The notes beneath the pieces were generated by a model. The model worked only from the letters and a program-made list of their open reading frames with translations. It ran no database searches and had not been told where the DNA came from. A program made the position numbers and the translations under genes. From contig NZ_JANUQM010000001.1 in assembly GCF_030386795.1 (NCBI RefSeq), forward strand, positions 740,363-804,362: a stretch of DNA of 64,000 nt. Direction: 5' to 3'. Every line of letters begins with the position of its first letter. Positions within the stretch are counted from its first letter, which is position 1. This DNA comes from Streptomyces sp. S.PNR 29. Lineage in GTDB: Bacteria; Actinomycetota; Actinomycetes; Streptomycetales; Streptomycetaceae. Of the stretch, positions 15,376-24,200 are shown piece after piece.

Positions 15376-16134
15376 TTACTGCACGTCGATGAAGTCACCG
15401 GTGGCGTTGACCGCCGCGGTGGTCGTCGTGCCCGCGAAGGAGTAGCGGTAGTAGCCGTCGGCCGACGCGGTGACGGTGGTGCTGAGGTTGCCCGTCGAGT
15501 TCGACGTGATCGTCTTCACGGTGGTGTAGGTGTCGCTGCCCTTCTTGCGGTACTGCAGCTTCACCGACTGGCCGGAGTAGCCCGCGTACTTGAGGGACTC
15601 CCAGTTGGCGCGGGACAGCTTGCCGGTGACCGTGATGGTCTTGCCCTTCTTCACCGGCTCCGGCGAGGCGTTGGCCGTCAGCTGGGCGGCGCGCTGGAAC
15701 TTGAAGGAGCCGGCCTTCTCCTTCCACACGAAGTCCTCGTCCTTGGCGTCGATCCAGGCGTCGACGTACCAGGTGCCGGCGCTGGCGTTGCTGAGGAAGT
15801 CGACCTTCGGGTCCACCAGCACCGAGGCGGTGCAGGTGGAGGTGGTGGAGCTGATCGCCGTGCAGGTCGGCTTGCCGGTCGTGAAGAAACCGAGGTCGGG
15901 GCCCTCCAGCGAGAACTCGTCGGCGCCCGCGATGCCCGAGTCGTCGGTGGCCGTCACGCTGACCTTGATGGTCTTCGCGGTGGACGTGCCCACGGACACC
16001 TTGTTGTCGCCGTCGACGACGACCTTGGTGATCGTGGTGTCGCCGAGGCTGCCGTCCGCCTGCGCGGCCGGAACGGCGACGGCGGACAGGGCCAGGGCAC
16101 CGGAGACGGCGGCCACGGTGGCTCGTATGCGCAT
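15376..16134 (-). CDS. secreted Ig-like repeat protein, tandem paralogue 3
   Basis: 252 residues from the ATG at 16134. The signal peptide (MRIRATVAAVSGALALSAVA, then AQA) is identical to that of paralogue 2. The N-terminal domain is shorter than in the others and acidic (VDPKVDFLSNASAGTWYVDA), with two Cys. The C-terminal domain again carries SPEPVKKGKTITVTGKLSRA and SGQSVKLQYRKKGSDTYTTV and ends NATGDFIDVQ. Codon-level similarity with paralogue 2 over this domain is very high, which suggests recent duplication or gene conversion. It is the first gene of the minus-strand array and has the shared promoter element at 16207-16264. Exported; role unknown. Confidence 0.75.
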   Translation of the reverse strand: MRIRATVAAVSGALALSAVAVPAAQADGSLGDTTITKVVVDGDNKVSVGTSTAKTIKVSVTATDDSGIAGADEFSLEGPDLGFFTTGKPTCTAISSTTSTCTASVLVDPKVDFLSNASAGTWYVDAWIDAKDEDFVWKEKAGSFKFQRAAQLTANASPEPVKKGKTITVTGKLSRANWESLKYAGYSGQSVKLQYRKKGSDTYTTVKTITSNSTGNLSTTVTASADGYYRYSFAGTTTTAAVNATGDFIDVQ

Positions 16135-16153
16135 GTGTTTCCCCACGTGGAAG

Positions 16154-16203
16154 GGGCCCCGTTGGTCCTCGCCCCCCAACGGATCGTGCTCTCAACGGGG
16201 CCC
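16154..16203 (-). repeat. 11-bp inverted repeat in the leader of paralogue 3
   Basis: GGGCCCCGTTG (16154-16164) and CAACGGGGCCC (16193-16203) are exact inverted copies separated by 28 bases. They sit between the shared promoter element and the start codon, so they would fold in the mRNA leader. Confidence 0.6.
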
Positions 16204-16206
16204 AAG

Positions 16207-16264
16207 TGTGCTTGGAGTCTGCTGACTCAGGTGATCAGATCCGCGACGGGCGGGGATGGTTGTA
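16207..16264 (-). promoter_or_regulatory. duplicated upstream element with GAGTC-N4-GACTC inverted repeat (paralogue 3)
   Basis: This is the second copy of the element at 14257-14318. GAGTC is at 16215-16219 and GACTC at 16224-16228. GATCCGCGAC and GGGGATGG follow at the same relative positions. The likely function is promoter plus operator for the secreted-protein array. Confidence 0.6.
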
Positions 16265-16600
16265 CGGCTGGTGAAAAATTTGTGCGGATGCTTCCACACG
16301 TCCGTGCCGCACGAGCGGCCCGGCCTCCCGCGGGGGGCGTTTTTCGTCATGATCGGAACCGGTGTGGCCGAGTTTCACTCGATGTGAGTCATGTGTTTGA
16401 TGTGACATGGACACGGGTAGGCCCGGGCGGCCAGACGTCCGGTTTGGGCTATTGCCGGGGGGAATTCCCGAAAAGCGGGAGCAGGGGGCGGCGCCACCGC
16501 CTCGGAATGGATTCGGACATTCACTCGTGCGTCGTTGCTGCGTACAAAGACCGCCGGATACCGTTTCAGCGGCCTTTCCACTTACCGGAGGGAGCACAAA
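16265..16600. other. intergenic region upstream of the putative RiPP cassette
   Basis: 336 bases without a gene, between the divergent secreted-protein array and the precursor peptide. It contains a small T-tailed hairpin at 16323-16344, a GAAAAATTTGTG stretch near 16271 and AT-richer sequence than its surroundings. A possible but weak -35/-10 pair for the precursor gene is TTGCTG (16535-16540) and GATACC (16557-16562). The ribosome-binding site GGAGGGAG lies at 16587-16594. Confidence 0.4.
16323..16344 (+). terminator. possible T-tailed hairpin upstream of the RiPP cassette
   Basis: GCCTCCC pairs with GGGGGGC (one G-T pair, very small loop) and is followed by GTTTTT. This is rare in such a GC-rich genome and resembles an intrinsic terminator on the plus strand. 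No plus-strand gene ends nearby, so it may stop antisense transcription or act as an upstream attenuator. Confidence 0.3.
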
Positions 16601-16735
16601 ATGCCCGATGCCGAGTACCAGGCCCTGGTAGAGGCGACCCTGCAGGAACTCAGCGCCGCTGAGACCGATGACGTCCTCGCCCCCGTGGAGAGCGGCGACA
16701 AGGGTCCCGCGATGGCGTGGTTCATCGCCACCTGA
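16601..16735 (+). CDS. putative RiPP precursor peptide, 44 aa
   Basis: A short frame of 44 residues with a very good ribosome-binding site (GGAGGGAG, 6 bases before the ATG). The first 33 residues are acidic and helix-prone (MPDAEYQALVEATLQELSAA, then an Asp/Glu-rich stretch), as in many leader peptides. The C-terminus is different in character: a turn-like GDKGPA followed by the hydrophobic aromatic end MAWFIAT. There is no Cys and few Ser/Thr in the tail, so classical lanthipeptide chemistry is unlikely. It is followed by a strong hairpin and then, on the same strand, by a peptidase, an exporter and two probable peptide-modifying oxygenases. That order is typical of a RiPP gene cluster. The core is probably within the last 11-15 residues. 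The precursor role is inferred from context. Confidence 0.7.
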   Translation: MPDAEYQALVEATLQELSAAETDDVLAPVESGDKGPAMAWFIAT

Positions 16736-16742
16736 CGCGACA

Positions 16743-16792
16743 GGAACGAGGGTTCCGGTCGCGTTCGCGGACGGGGCCGGAACCCTCGTTCC
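16743..16792 (+). terminator. 16-bp perfect hairpin directly after the precursor gene (attenuating terminator)
   Basis: GGAACGAGGGTTCCGG (16743-16758) and CCGGAACCCTCGTTCC (16777-16792) are exact reverse complements with an 18-base loop. The stem starts 8 bases after the precursor stop. Such a hairpin between a precursor gene and its biosynthetic genes commonly gives partial termination, so that peptide is made in excess of enzymes. It could also protect the 3' end of the short transcript. Confidence 0.85.
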
Positions 16793-16841
16793 GCACTGTT
16801 CCGCGAAATCGCCCGACCGCCGTGACGAGAGGCCCCGACCA

Positions 16842-17963
16842 GTGACCACCTCGTTGACGAGTCCCGCCATCATGACGGGCGTGGACGCTCTTCTCCGGCA
16901 GTACACGAACATCGGCGAAAACGACCGCTGTGTCATCGCGTACACCCCGGACAGCCGGGAATCGGCGGCCCTCATCACGGTCGGCCTCCGGCAACGGGGC
17001 GTGGTCCCCGCCCTGGTCGCCATGCGCCCCCTGGTCGACTACGAACTCGCCGGCCGTCTGAACGCCGTCCTGCCCGACCCCGGCGAACTGACGGGGCGGC
17101 TCGTGCTCTTCACCCTGGAGAAGGACACGATGTCGCACTTCGGGCCGTTCACCGAGGTGCTGCGGCGCTACGGCGGGCAGAAGTGCATGGTCGTACGGGT
17201 CATCAGCGCCTCGCCCGAGTTCTTCGAGAAGGCGCTCAACCTGTCGCCGGCGGAGCTCAGCGCGCGCAACGCGACCCTCCTCGACCGGCTGCTCGGCGTC
17301 CACGACATCCGGGTCCGCAGCCGCGGCGGAACCGACCTGCGCATACGCCTCGACTCCGACGAGTACGACTGGATCAGCAATCGCGGCGTGTGGCGCCCCG
17401 GCGGTTTCACCATTCTGCCGGCCGGCGAGATCGCCACCTTTCCCGCCCGTATCGACGGCGTACTCGTGGCGGACGGCGCGTTGAACTGCAATGTCATCAC
17501 CCGTATCGACACCAGACTCGGCGAGAACCCGCTGCGGGTCGAGATATCGGACGGCCGGGCCGTCGGCTTCGAATGCCAGGACGCGGATATCCGGGAACTC
17601 GTGGGACTGTGCTTCCGGCAGCCGTACGGAAAGCGGGTCGGTGAACTCGGATTCGGCACCAACTCGGGAATCGACGCGTTCATTCCCGCGAATTCCCACA
17701 TCAACGAGCGCCGCGTCGGAGTGCACATCGGGTTCGGCCAGCACAACCAGGACAAGGACAAGATCGGCTATCAGGAAAAGGTCCATCTCGACCTGATCAC
17801 CGACGGCGCCGAGATCTTCGTGGACGACGACGAGGAGCCGATCGACCTGGCGACCTTCACCCCGAGTTCCGTACCGCACCCGGAAATCGCCCGCGACGAG
17901 GACATCACCGGCGACTGCTGCGGCTTCGGATACGGCGAGCTGACCGACGAAGGGGCCGAGTGA
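16842..17963 (+). CDS. M29-like metallopeptidase (leucyl aminopeptidase T-like) of the RiPP cassette
   Basis: 373 residues from a GTG at 16842 (GAGAGG upstream); an ATG at 16872 is an alternative. The N-terminal part (ENDRCVIAYTPDSRESAALI) is Rossmann-like. The C-terminal half carries the M29 metal-ligand pattern: Glu in VGELGFGTNSGI, Glu in HINERRVG, His in VGVHIGFGQ and His in KVHLDLI. M29 enzymes are two-metal aminopeptidases. Beyond the usual end there is an unusual acidic tail with GDCCGFGYGE. In this setting the protein could remove a leader or trim the modified peptide, but it may instead be a non-peptidase relative. It is 107 bases after the precursor stop and 16 bases before the exporter gene. 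Confidence 0.72.
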   Translation: MTTSLTSPAIMTGVDALLRQYTNIGENDRCVIAYTPDSRESAALITVGLRQRGVVPALVAMRPLVDYELAGRLNAVLPDPGELTGRLVLFTLEKDTMSHFGPFTEVLRRYGGQKCMVVRVISASPEFFEKALNLSPAELSARNATLLDRLLGVHDIRVRSRGGTDLRIRLDSDEYDWISNRGVWRPGGFTILPAGEIATFPARIDGVLVADGALNCNVITRIDTRLGENPLRVEISDGRAVGFECQDADIRELVGLCFRQPYGKRVGELGFGTNSGIDAFIPANSHINERRVGVHIGFGQHNQDKDKIGYQEKVHLDLITDGAEIFVDDDEEPIDLATFTPSSVPHPEIARDEDITGDCCGFGYGELTDEGAE

Positions 17964-17979
17964 GGCCGGGTGAGGCCGG

Positions 17980-19257
17980 GTGAGTCAGAGTCTCCGGCAC
18001 GCGCTCCGCACCCGGGTCGCCGGGAGCGTCCTCGGACTCCCGGGCTTCCGCAACCTGTGGGCCGGACAGGCGGTCAGCTCCATCGGTGACCAGCTCTTCG
18101 TCGTGGCCGTCTCCCTGCGCGTGGTCGAACTCGGCGGCGACGCGGGTGACGTGGGCCTCGTGCTGGCCGGACGGATCCTGGCGGTCGTGGTGTTCGCCCT
18201 GGCCGGCGGTGTCTGGGCCGACCGGCTGCCCCGGCGCCGGGTGATGATCACCGCCGATGTCGTGCGGATGCTGTGCCTGGTGGCGGTGGTGGCCGTGCCC
18301 TCGGGGGCCGGGACGCTCGGCCTCGCCCTGCTGACGTTCGTGCTCGGCACGGGCGAGGCGTTCTTCCGGCCGGCCTACGGCGGTCTCGTCCCCAGCGTCG
18401 TACCGGCCGAACGCCTCGTCGCCGCCAACGCGTTGCGCGGCGCGACGGAGAGCACGGCCGCCGTCCTCGGACCGGCGCTGGGCGGTGTCGTGGTCGCCCT
18501 GGCCGGCACCAGGACCGCCTTCGCGGTCAACGCGGCGAGCTTCGCGGTCAGCCTGCTGTGCGTCCTGCTGGTCCGCGAGCCCGCCCGCACGGCGGCGCCC
18601 CGCACGTCCATGCTCAGCGAGGTCCGGGCCGGGCTGTCGGCGGTGCGCGCCACGCGCTGGACGACGGCCGTCCTGGCCATGACGGCCGTACAGACGCTGC
18701 TGGTCGTCGCGCCGCACATGGTGCTCCTGCCGATCGTCACCAGCGAGGAGTTCGACAGCGAGTCCGCGTACGGCACCGTCCTCGCGGTCTTCAGCCTCAG
18801 CGGACTCCTCGGCACCCTGCTCGTCGGGCGGCTGCGGCCGCGCCGCCCGGGACTGGTGGCCGTCTGCTTCAACGCGCTGTTCGTCGCCGTACCGATCGTG
18901 CTGCTCAGCCCCGTGTCACTGGGGTGGGTCATCGCCGGCTACGCCGTCGCCGGTGTGGCGATGATGCCGTTCAACGTGCTGTGGGAGACGGCGCTGCAAC
19001 GCCAGTTCCCCGCCGAGCTGATGGGCCGGGTCACCTCGGTCGACTGGCTGGTCAGCCTGGGGCTGCTGCCGCTGGGGCTGATGGTCGCGGGGCCCGTCGC
19101 CGACCTGGTGGGACGTACGCCGGTGCTGCTGGTCGCGGCGGTCGTGCAGGTCGTCTCCGCGGCCCTCGTGCTGCTCGTCCCCGGCGTGCGCGACTTCCAC
19201 CAGGACGCGGCGCCCGGCCCGCAGGAGGAACCCGACGGCGCCCCACTGGCCCGGTAG
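17980..19257 (+). CDS. MFS transporter, probable exporter of the RiPP product
   Basis: 425 residues with about 12 hydrophobic segments. The opening GFRNLWAGQAVSSIGDQLFV is typical of the MFS_3 (EntS-like) group, and GGVWADRLPRRRVM is the motif A loop between helices 2 and 3. It starts at a GTG 16 bases after the peptidase gene, and the spacer consists of a direct repeat of TGAGGCCGGG. The tight spacing suggests co-transcription and possibly translational coupling. The likely task is export of the mature peptide and self-protection, by analogy with other small peptide clusters. It is not closely related to the MFS proteins at 6790-8148 and 25825-27267. Confidence 0.85.
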   Translation: MSQSLRHALRTRVAGSVLGLPGFRNLWAGQAVSSIGDQLFVVAVSLRVVELGGDAGDVGLVLAGRILAVVVFALAGGVWADRLPRRRVMITADVVRMLCLVAVVAVPSGAGTLGLALLTFVLGTGEAFFRPAYGGLVPSVVPAERLVAANALRGATESTAAVLGPALGGVVVALAGTRTAFAVNAASFAVSLLCVLLVREPARTAAPRTSMLSEVRAGLSAVRATRWTTAVLAMTAVQTLLVVAPHMVLLPIVTSEEFDSESAYGTVLAVFSLSGLLGTLLVGRLRPRRPGLVAVCFNALFVAVPIVLLSPVSLGWVIAGYAVAGVAMMPFNVLWETALQRQFPAELMGRVTSVDWLVSLGLLPLGLMVAGPVADLVGRTPVLLVAAVVQVVSAALVLLVPGVRDFHQDAAPGPQEEPDGAPLAR

Positions 19258-19318
19258 CGCGGGCCGTGCGCCGGGGAGGTGGCCGTTCACCGACTGGTCG
19301 TGCGAAGGGAAATTGACG

Positions 19319-20272
19319 ATGGCGCTGGACAGACTCCTCGACGATCCGGCCCGGCTGCCGGAGATCCGGGACCGCACCCCCCATGTGAGCCGCGGGCTCG
19401 GCCCGTTGGACGACGTCTTCACCACCGGTCACGCGCAGGACCTGCTCTTCCACCGCGGCCTGCGGACACCGTACGTGCGGCTGCTGCGCGACGGCGGCGA
19501 ACTGGACGTACGACCGCGTCCCGCCGGTGCCGCGCGGGGCGGCGCGGTCGGTGAGCACCGGCAGCTGTCCGGACTGGCCGACCCCCACCACGTCCTGGCG
19601 CAGATCGACGCGGGCGCCACCCTCGTCCTGCAGTCCCTCGCCCTGTACTGCCCCGAGGTCGCCGCCTTCTGCGAGGCGCTCGCGGACGAGACCGGCTACC
19701 CCGTCTCACCGACGGCGTTCCTCACCCCGCCCGGCGCCAGGGGAGCCGCCCCGCACTACGACCTGTCCGGCGTCTTCATCCGGCAGCTCGCGGGCGCCAA
19801 GACCTGGTGCGTGCGCGCACCGCGCCAGACCCTGCCCGTCGTCCGGGGCCGGGCGGGCGACGTGCCCGACACCCCCGTCGTGCTGGAGACCCGCCTCGAA
19901 CCCGGGGACTGCCTGTACGTGCCGCGGGGCTTCTACCACGAGGGGCGGACCGACGGCGAGGGCTCGGTCCACCTGTCGTTCTCGGAGGGCACCGAGGACG
20001 CGTGGATCGGTCTGCTGCACGACGTCCTCGACCTCGCCGCCGATGAGCTCCTGGCCCTGCGCACCCGCCTGCCGGCCCTGGACGACGTCATGGCCGGCCG
20101 GTCCCGTCAGGAGTGGCACACCGTACGGGACAGCCTGCTGGAACACCTGAGGACCTTCAGCGACGAGAAGGTCGCCGCCCTGATCGTCCGGCGGATGCGC
20201 GCCCGGCAGGTCCCGTCGGCGCCCGCGCCGGGAGCGCTCGCCGACCGGCTCGCGCTCAAAGAGCAGTTCTGA
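19319..20272 (+). CDS. JmjC/cupin-like Fe(II)/2-oxoglutarate dioxygenase of the RiPP cassette
   Basis: 317 residues. The start is the ATG at 19319 with GAAGGGA upstream. The metal triad of the JmjC/Cupin_4 fold is visible: His146 and Asp148 in APHYDLSGVF and His207 in GFYHEG, preceded by LEPGDCLYVPRGFYH, a hallmark of ROXY-type oxygenases. The N-terminal HHVLAQIDAGATLVLQSL also matches that family. ROXY and related enzymes hydroxylate protein side chains such as His, Arg or Asn. Here it most likely hydroxylates the precursor peptide. The C-terminal 90 residues are helical and may form a dimer or substrate-binding domain. It is second to last in the cassette. Confidence 0.8.
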   Translation: MALDRLLDDPARLPEIRDRTPHVSRGLGPLDDVFTTGHAQDLLFHRGLRTPYVRLLRDGGELDVRPRPAGAARGGAVGEHRQLSGLADPHHVLAQIDAGATLVLQSLALYCPEVAAFCEALADETGYPVSPTAFLTPPGARGAAPHYDLSGVFIRQLAGAKTWCVRAPRQTLPVVRGRAGDVPDTPVVLETRLEPGDCLYVPRGFYHEGRTDGEGSVHLSFSEGTEDAWIGLLHDVLDLAADELLALRTRLPALDDVMAGRSRQEWHTVRDSLLEHLRTFSDEKVAALIVRRMRARQVPSAPAPGALADRLALKEQF

Positions 20273-20312
20273 CCAGCGCAGCCCTGACCCGACCCAGGGG
20301 GGAGACCGCACC

Positions 20313-21269
20313 ATGACAGTCGACACACAGGCCGACGTGTACGCCGAGATCACCACCGTCGCACCGGACCCGAAGGGCACCGCGCGCCTCGCCCGGGCCT
20401 ACCACCGCGACGTGCTGCGGCGGCTCGCCCCGCACGTGACGGCCCCCGAGCGGGTCCCCGCCACCGGCCCGCACCCGAGGACGGTGTGGGCCGCGGGCGA
20501 ACTCCGGGCGGGCCGGCCCGTGGACGAGGCCTGCCTGGCGGACATCCGTGCCTCCCTCGCGCCGGACGGGCCGGGCCTTCCGCCGCTGGAGCACGTCACC
20601 GGTGTGCCCGGCTATCCGCTGTGGTGCCGGGCGGCGCTGACGGACCTGCGGGAGGACATGCTGCGCACGGCGGGCGTCGGCACCCCCGAGATGACCGCCA
20701 CCGCGGCGTCCGAGGCCGTCGCACGGGTCGACGAGGCGGCCGGTGTGCTGCGCCGGGTGTGGCCGGAGGCCGCCGTCGAACTCGGTCTCCTGGTACGGGC
20801 CGTCGTCTACGTCGGCGGCGGCGCCTTCCGCTCCGCGACGCTTCAGCGGAACTACGGCGCCGTGTTCGCCGGCGTCGACCACCTGCGGACCGTCCCCGCG
20901 GCCTTCGAGATGCTGCTGCACGAGACCGGCCACCACTCGCTGTATCTGCGCAACGCGTTCGGCAGCTTCGTCGACAACGGGGACGACCTGGTGAGCCACG
21001 CGTTGCGGCCGGATCCGAGGCCCGTCTCCGGGACGCTGCACGCGGCCCACGTCCTGGCCCGTATGGCCGCCGGTCTGCACCGCTGGTCGTCGGACCCCGG
21101 GGCGCCGGAGGAGGTCGTGCGACGACGGGACGACGCACTGGAGCGGCTGCGCGCCACCACCGCGGTGCTGCGCACGGCCGCCCGGTGGACCGGCGCCGGC
21201 GCGGAGTACTTCCTGAACCTGCTCGCCTGGCAACGGCAGCTGACGGAGACCTGCGTATCGGACCGGTGA
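20313..21269 (+). CDS. HExxH-type peptide beta-hydroxylase-like protein (TIGR04267-like) of the RiPP cassette
   Basis: 318 residues, starting at an ATG with GGGGGGAGA upstream. The key motif is LLHETGHHSLYL with His203, Glu204 and His207 as metal ligands. The context (AGVDHLRTVPAAFEMLLHE) and length match the HEXXH-motif peptide modification proteins found in many RiPP clusters. Despite the protease-like motif, that family is now described as 2-oxoglutarate-dependent peptide hydroxylases. Together with the cupin enzyme 40 bases upstream, this predicts a doubly oxidised peptide. It ends 16 bases before the end of the convergent sacsin-like gene, which marks the right border of the cassette. 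Confidence 0.8.
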   Translation: MTVDTQADVYAEITTVAPDPKGTARLARAYHRDVLRRLAPHVTAPERVPATGPHPRTVWAAGELRAGRPVDEACLADIRASLAPDGPGLPPLEHVTGVPGYPLWCRAALTDLREDMLRTAGVGTPEMTATAASEAVARVDEAAGVLRRVWPEAAVELGLLVRAVVYVGGGAFRSATLQRNYGAVFAGVDHLRTVPAAFEMLLHETGHHSLYLRNAFGSFVDNGDDLVSHALRPDPRPVSGTLHAAHVLARMAAGLHRWSSDPGAPEEVVRRRDDALERLRATTAVLRTAARWTGAGAEYFLNLLAWQRQLTETCVSDR

Positions 21270-21285
21270 CGCGTGCCCCGGCCGG

Positions 21286-24200
21286 TCAGTCGAACCAGCG
21301 GTCCCGCGCCAGCTCCTCCGTCCGCGACGGATCCTCCAGCAGCGCCGCCACCTCGAACCGCCGGGGCCACTGACCGGCCGCCCAGGCCAGTCCCGCGGCC
21401 ACGCCCTCAAGGGTGGCCGCGTGCAGTACACCGTCGTCGGTCAGCCGCCAGTCGATCTCCACGCCGTCGACGACGAGTTCCTCGTGCTCGACGTACGAGG
21501 CCGGGGTCCGCGGGCCCAGCAGCACCCGCACCGGCTCCGGTACGCCGTGCTCGGTCCCCTCGGAGTCGACCTCTCCCGTCACGGACTCGCTCAGCCGCCG
21601 CACCTGGAACAGCTCGGCCAGCTCGGCGGCCCGGGTCGGGCGGACGGGGAGCAGCGGGACACCGGACGTGAAGGGCAGCAGGTCCGGCGAGTCGCACACC
21701 ACGGCGTCGGCCGCGTCCACGACCTCCACCCGGCCGTCGATGACGGCACGCAGCTCGTCCGGCAGGGTCACCTGCTCCGGGTCCAGCTCGGCCAGCGCGC
21801 CGTAGAGGGCGTGCAGCTGGGCCGGGGTCACCTCCCGCTCGGGGTCGGCGAGGCGGTCCAGCAGCTCGGCCGCGCCGCCCGGCTCGTCGAGCAGCGCGGC
21901 CACCGACGTCCGTACGCCCAGCGCCCGCAGCACCTGCTCGTCGTCGAAGCCGGTGGCGTCGGCCTCGTCGTACAGGCCTCTGAGGAGCGGGTCGCCGCCG
22001 GCCGCCCGCAGGCCCGCCGGGCGGCGGCCGGCGAGCACCGGGTGGCCGCGCAGCCACCAGGCGGTGTACGGCCGTACGACCTCGTGGGTGCCGTCGTGGA
22101 GCAGGATCCGCACCGGCTGGGTGAGGGCGTCCCGCAGGGGCGGCTGGGCAAGCAGGGCGAGGGCCTGCGGCCACTTGTCGTCGTCGACGAGGTCGAGGTC
22201 GCGTACGGCGACGATCTCGGTGGCGACCGGGGGGACGGGCGAGTCGGGGAAGCGGTCGAGGACGTCCTCCGACCACACGTCGACCGCGTCCAGCAGACCG
22301 GGGTCGTCGGGTTCCGGGAAGTCCCCTTCCCGGGGCTCCAGCTCGTCCGGGTCGAGGACGACGTCGGTGGCGCGGACGAGGGCGAAGTTCACCAGCACAC
22401 CGCAGGCGGCCAGCGGCTCCTCGCCCCACTTGTCCGCCAGCTCGGCGTCCACGGCGGCGAGTTCGCCCTCGCGCATGACCTGAGCGAAGGGGCCGCCGGG
22501 GAAGACCAGCTCACCGGCGGGGGACAGCTCGCCGTCCTCGTCGGTGAGGGCGAGGGCACCGAGCCAGGGCTCGTCCCCGGGCTCCAGGCCCGCGTCGCGG
22601 ACGAGGGCGAGCACGGTGTCGGCCAGCTCCTCGGCGTCCAGGGCGTCCTCCTCCCAGGACACCCCGCCCTCCTCGTCGAGCGAGGCGGCGACGGCGGCCC
22701 GCACCTGCGGGGTGGTGAGCACGGCCCGGGGCGTGGCCGGGAGGGCGCCCAGCTTCTCCAGCAGCGGGTGGGCGGCGTCCGGGTGGGCGACCTTGAGGCC
22801 GAGCCGGGCGAGCACCTCCGGGTCGATGCGGGCAGTGTCGGTGCCGGGGAGCAGGACCTGCCGGGGCCCGATCGTCGTCCGCCGGTCGGCCAGCGGCACC
22901 GGCAGCCCGGACAGCCGGTCCGGGTCGACCCCGGCGAGGCTGTCGTACAGCCGCCACCACCAGCCGGGGTCCCTCTCCAGCCCGGCCAGGCGATCGATCG
23001 CGTCGGTGAGCGGAACGCGGGCGACGCCGAGGGTACGCAGTTCCACGCGCCGTTCCAGCCCGGCGGGCAGGAGGGTCGGCAGGACGTCCGCGAGGACCCG
23101 TACGGTGTCGGCGCCCGCGCCCTCCACCACCTCGGCATCACGCGGCCGCAGGGACTCCGGCAGCTCGGAGTCGGGTTCCTCGGCCTCCACCGCGGGCGGC
23201 AGGAAGGAGGTCCGCGGCAGCCGTTCGAGGATCGCCTGCCGCAGGGCCCCGTCCAGCTCGCCCTTGCCGAGCGGGCCGGGTACGAGGTCGATGACGCCCG
23301 TGGTCACCGGCCGCCAGTCGGCGAGGAGTTCGGCGTACGCGTCCGCCGCGCGCTCGACGAGGAAGTCGGTCAGCGCACCGGGGGCGGCGTGCCGGCGGGT
23401 GCTGTCGAGGGGGAAGGAGGCGATGAGCAGGGCGGGGACGCCGAGGGGCTCGTCGCTCGGGGTGGGGGCATGGACGACGGGGCTCGTGCGGGGGCGGGCG
23501 GGAGTGCCGTCGGCGGCGTCGACGGGCACGGCCCAGGTGACCGACCAGTGCGGGCGCAGGCGCTCCTCCACCGGCCGGTCGGCGAGCAGCTCCGGCGCGA
23601 CCGGCCCGTGCGCGGAGGCGGTACGCCACCGGGTCGTGCCCTCACGCGAGTCCTCCACGACGGTGAGGGCGCCCTCGGCACGTCGGCGCAGGGTCCGTGT
23701 CTCCTGGCCGGTCTCGACGACGACCTCCTCCAGGCCGGGCAGGGCGAGGAGCAGAGCGTCGTCGACGGCGTGCAGGAGGCGTTCGGCGAGGTCGGCGGCG
23801 GGCGTGTCGCGCAGGGGCAGGATGACGACCGTGTCGTACGGGTCGGGGGCGGTGCCCTCGGCGGCGAAGGGCAGGCGCAGCAGGGGGACGTGGCCGTCGC
23901 GCCGGCGGATCTCGTCGCCCAGCCCGGGGCTGTGCCGGGCGGTCTCGGTCGCGAGCAGGCGCGCCTCGGCGAGGGACCAGCGGACGCCGCCGTGGCGGCC
24001 GATGACGGCGGGCTCGTCGGTGACGGCGAGGACGGCGGCGAAACCGACGCCGAAACGGCCCACTGACGGGGTGTCCCGCTTGGCGGAGGCACGAAGCGTG
24101 GACAGCGACTCCACGCCGGCCGCGTCCAGCGGGGCGCCGGTGTTGGCGGCGACGAGGACGCCGTCGCGGAGGGTGAGACGCAGCCGGCCGGGCACGCCCG

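Noticed and set aside
14305..16662. A 785-codon plus-strand frame over the secreted-protein array
   Set aside because: It is the mirror of three signal-peptide genes, is Gly/Val/Asp/Arg-rich and repeats only because the opposite genes are paralogues.
21421..24066. An 881-codon frame antisense to the sacsin-like gene
   Set aside because: No start signal and a Gly/Arg/Gln-rich composition; the minus-strand protein has clear GHKL boxes and an AGGAG site.
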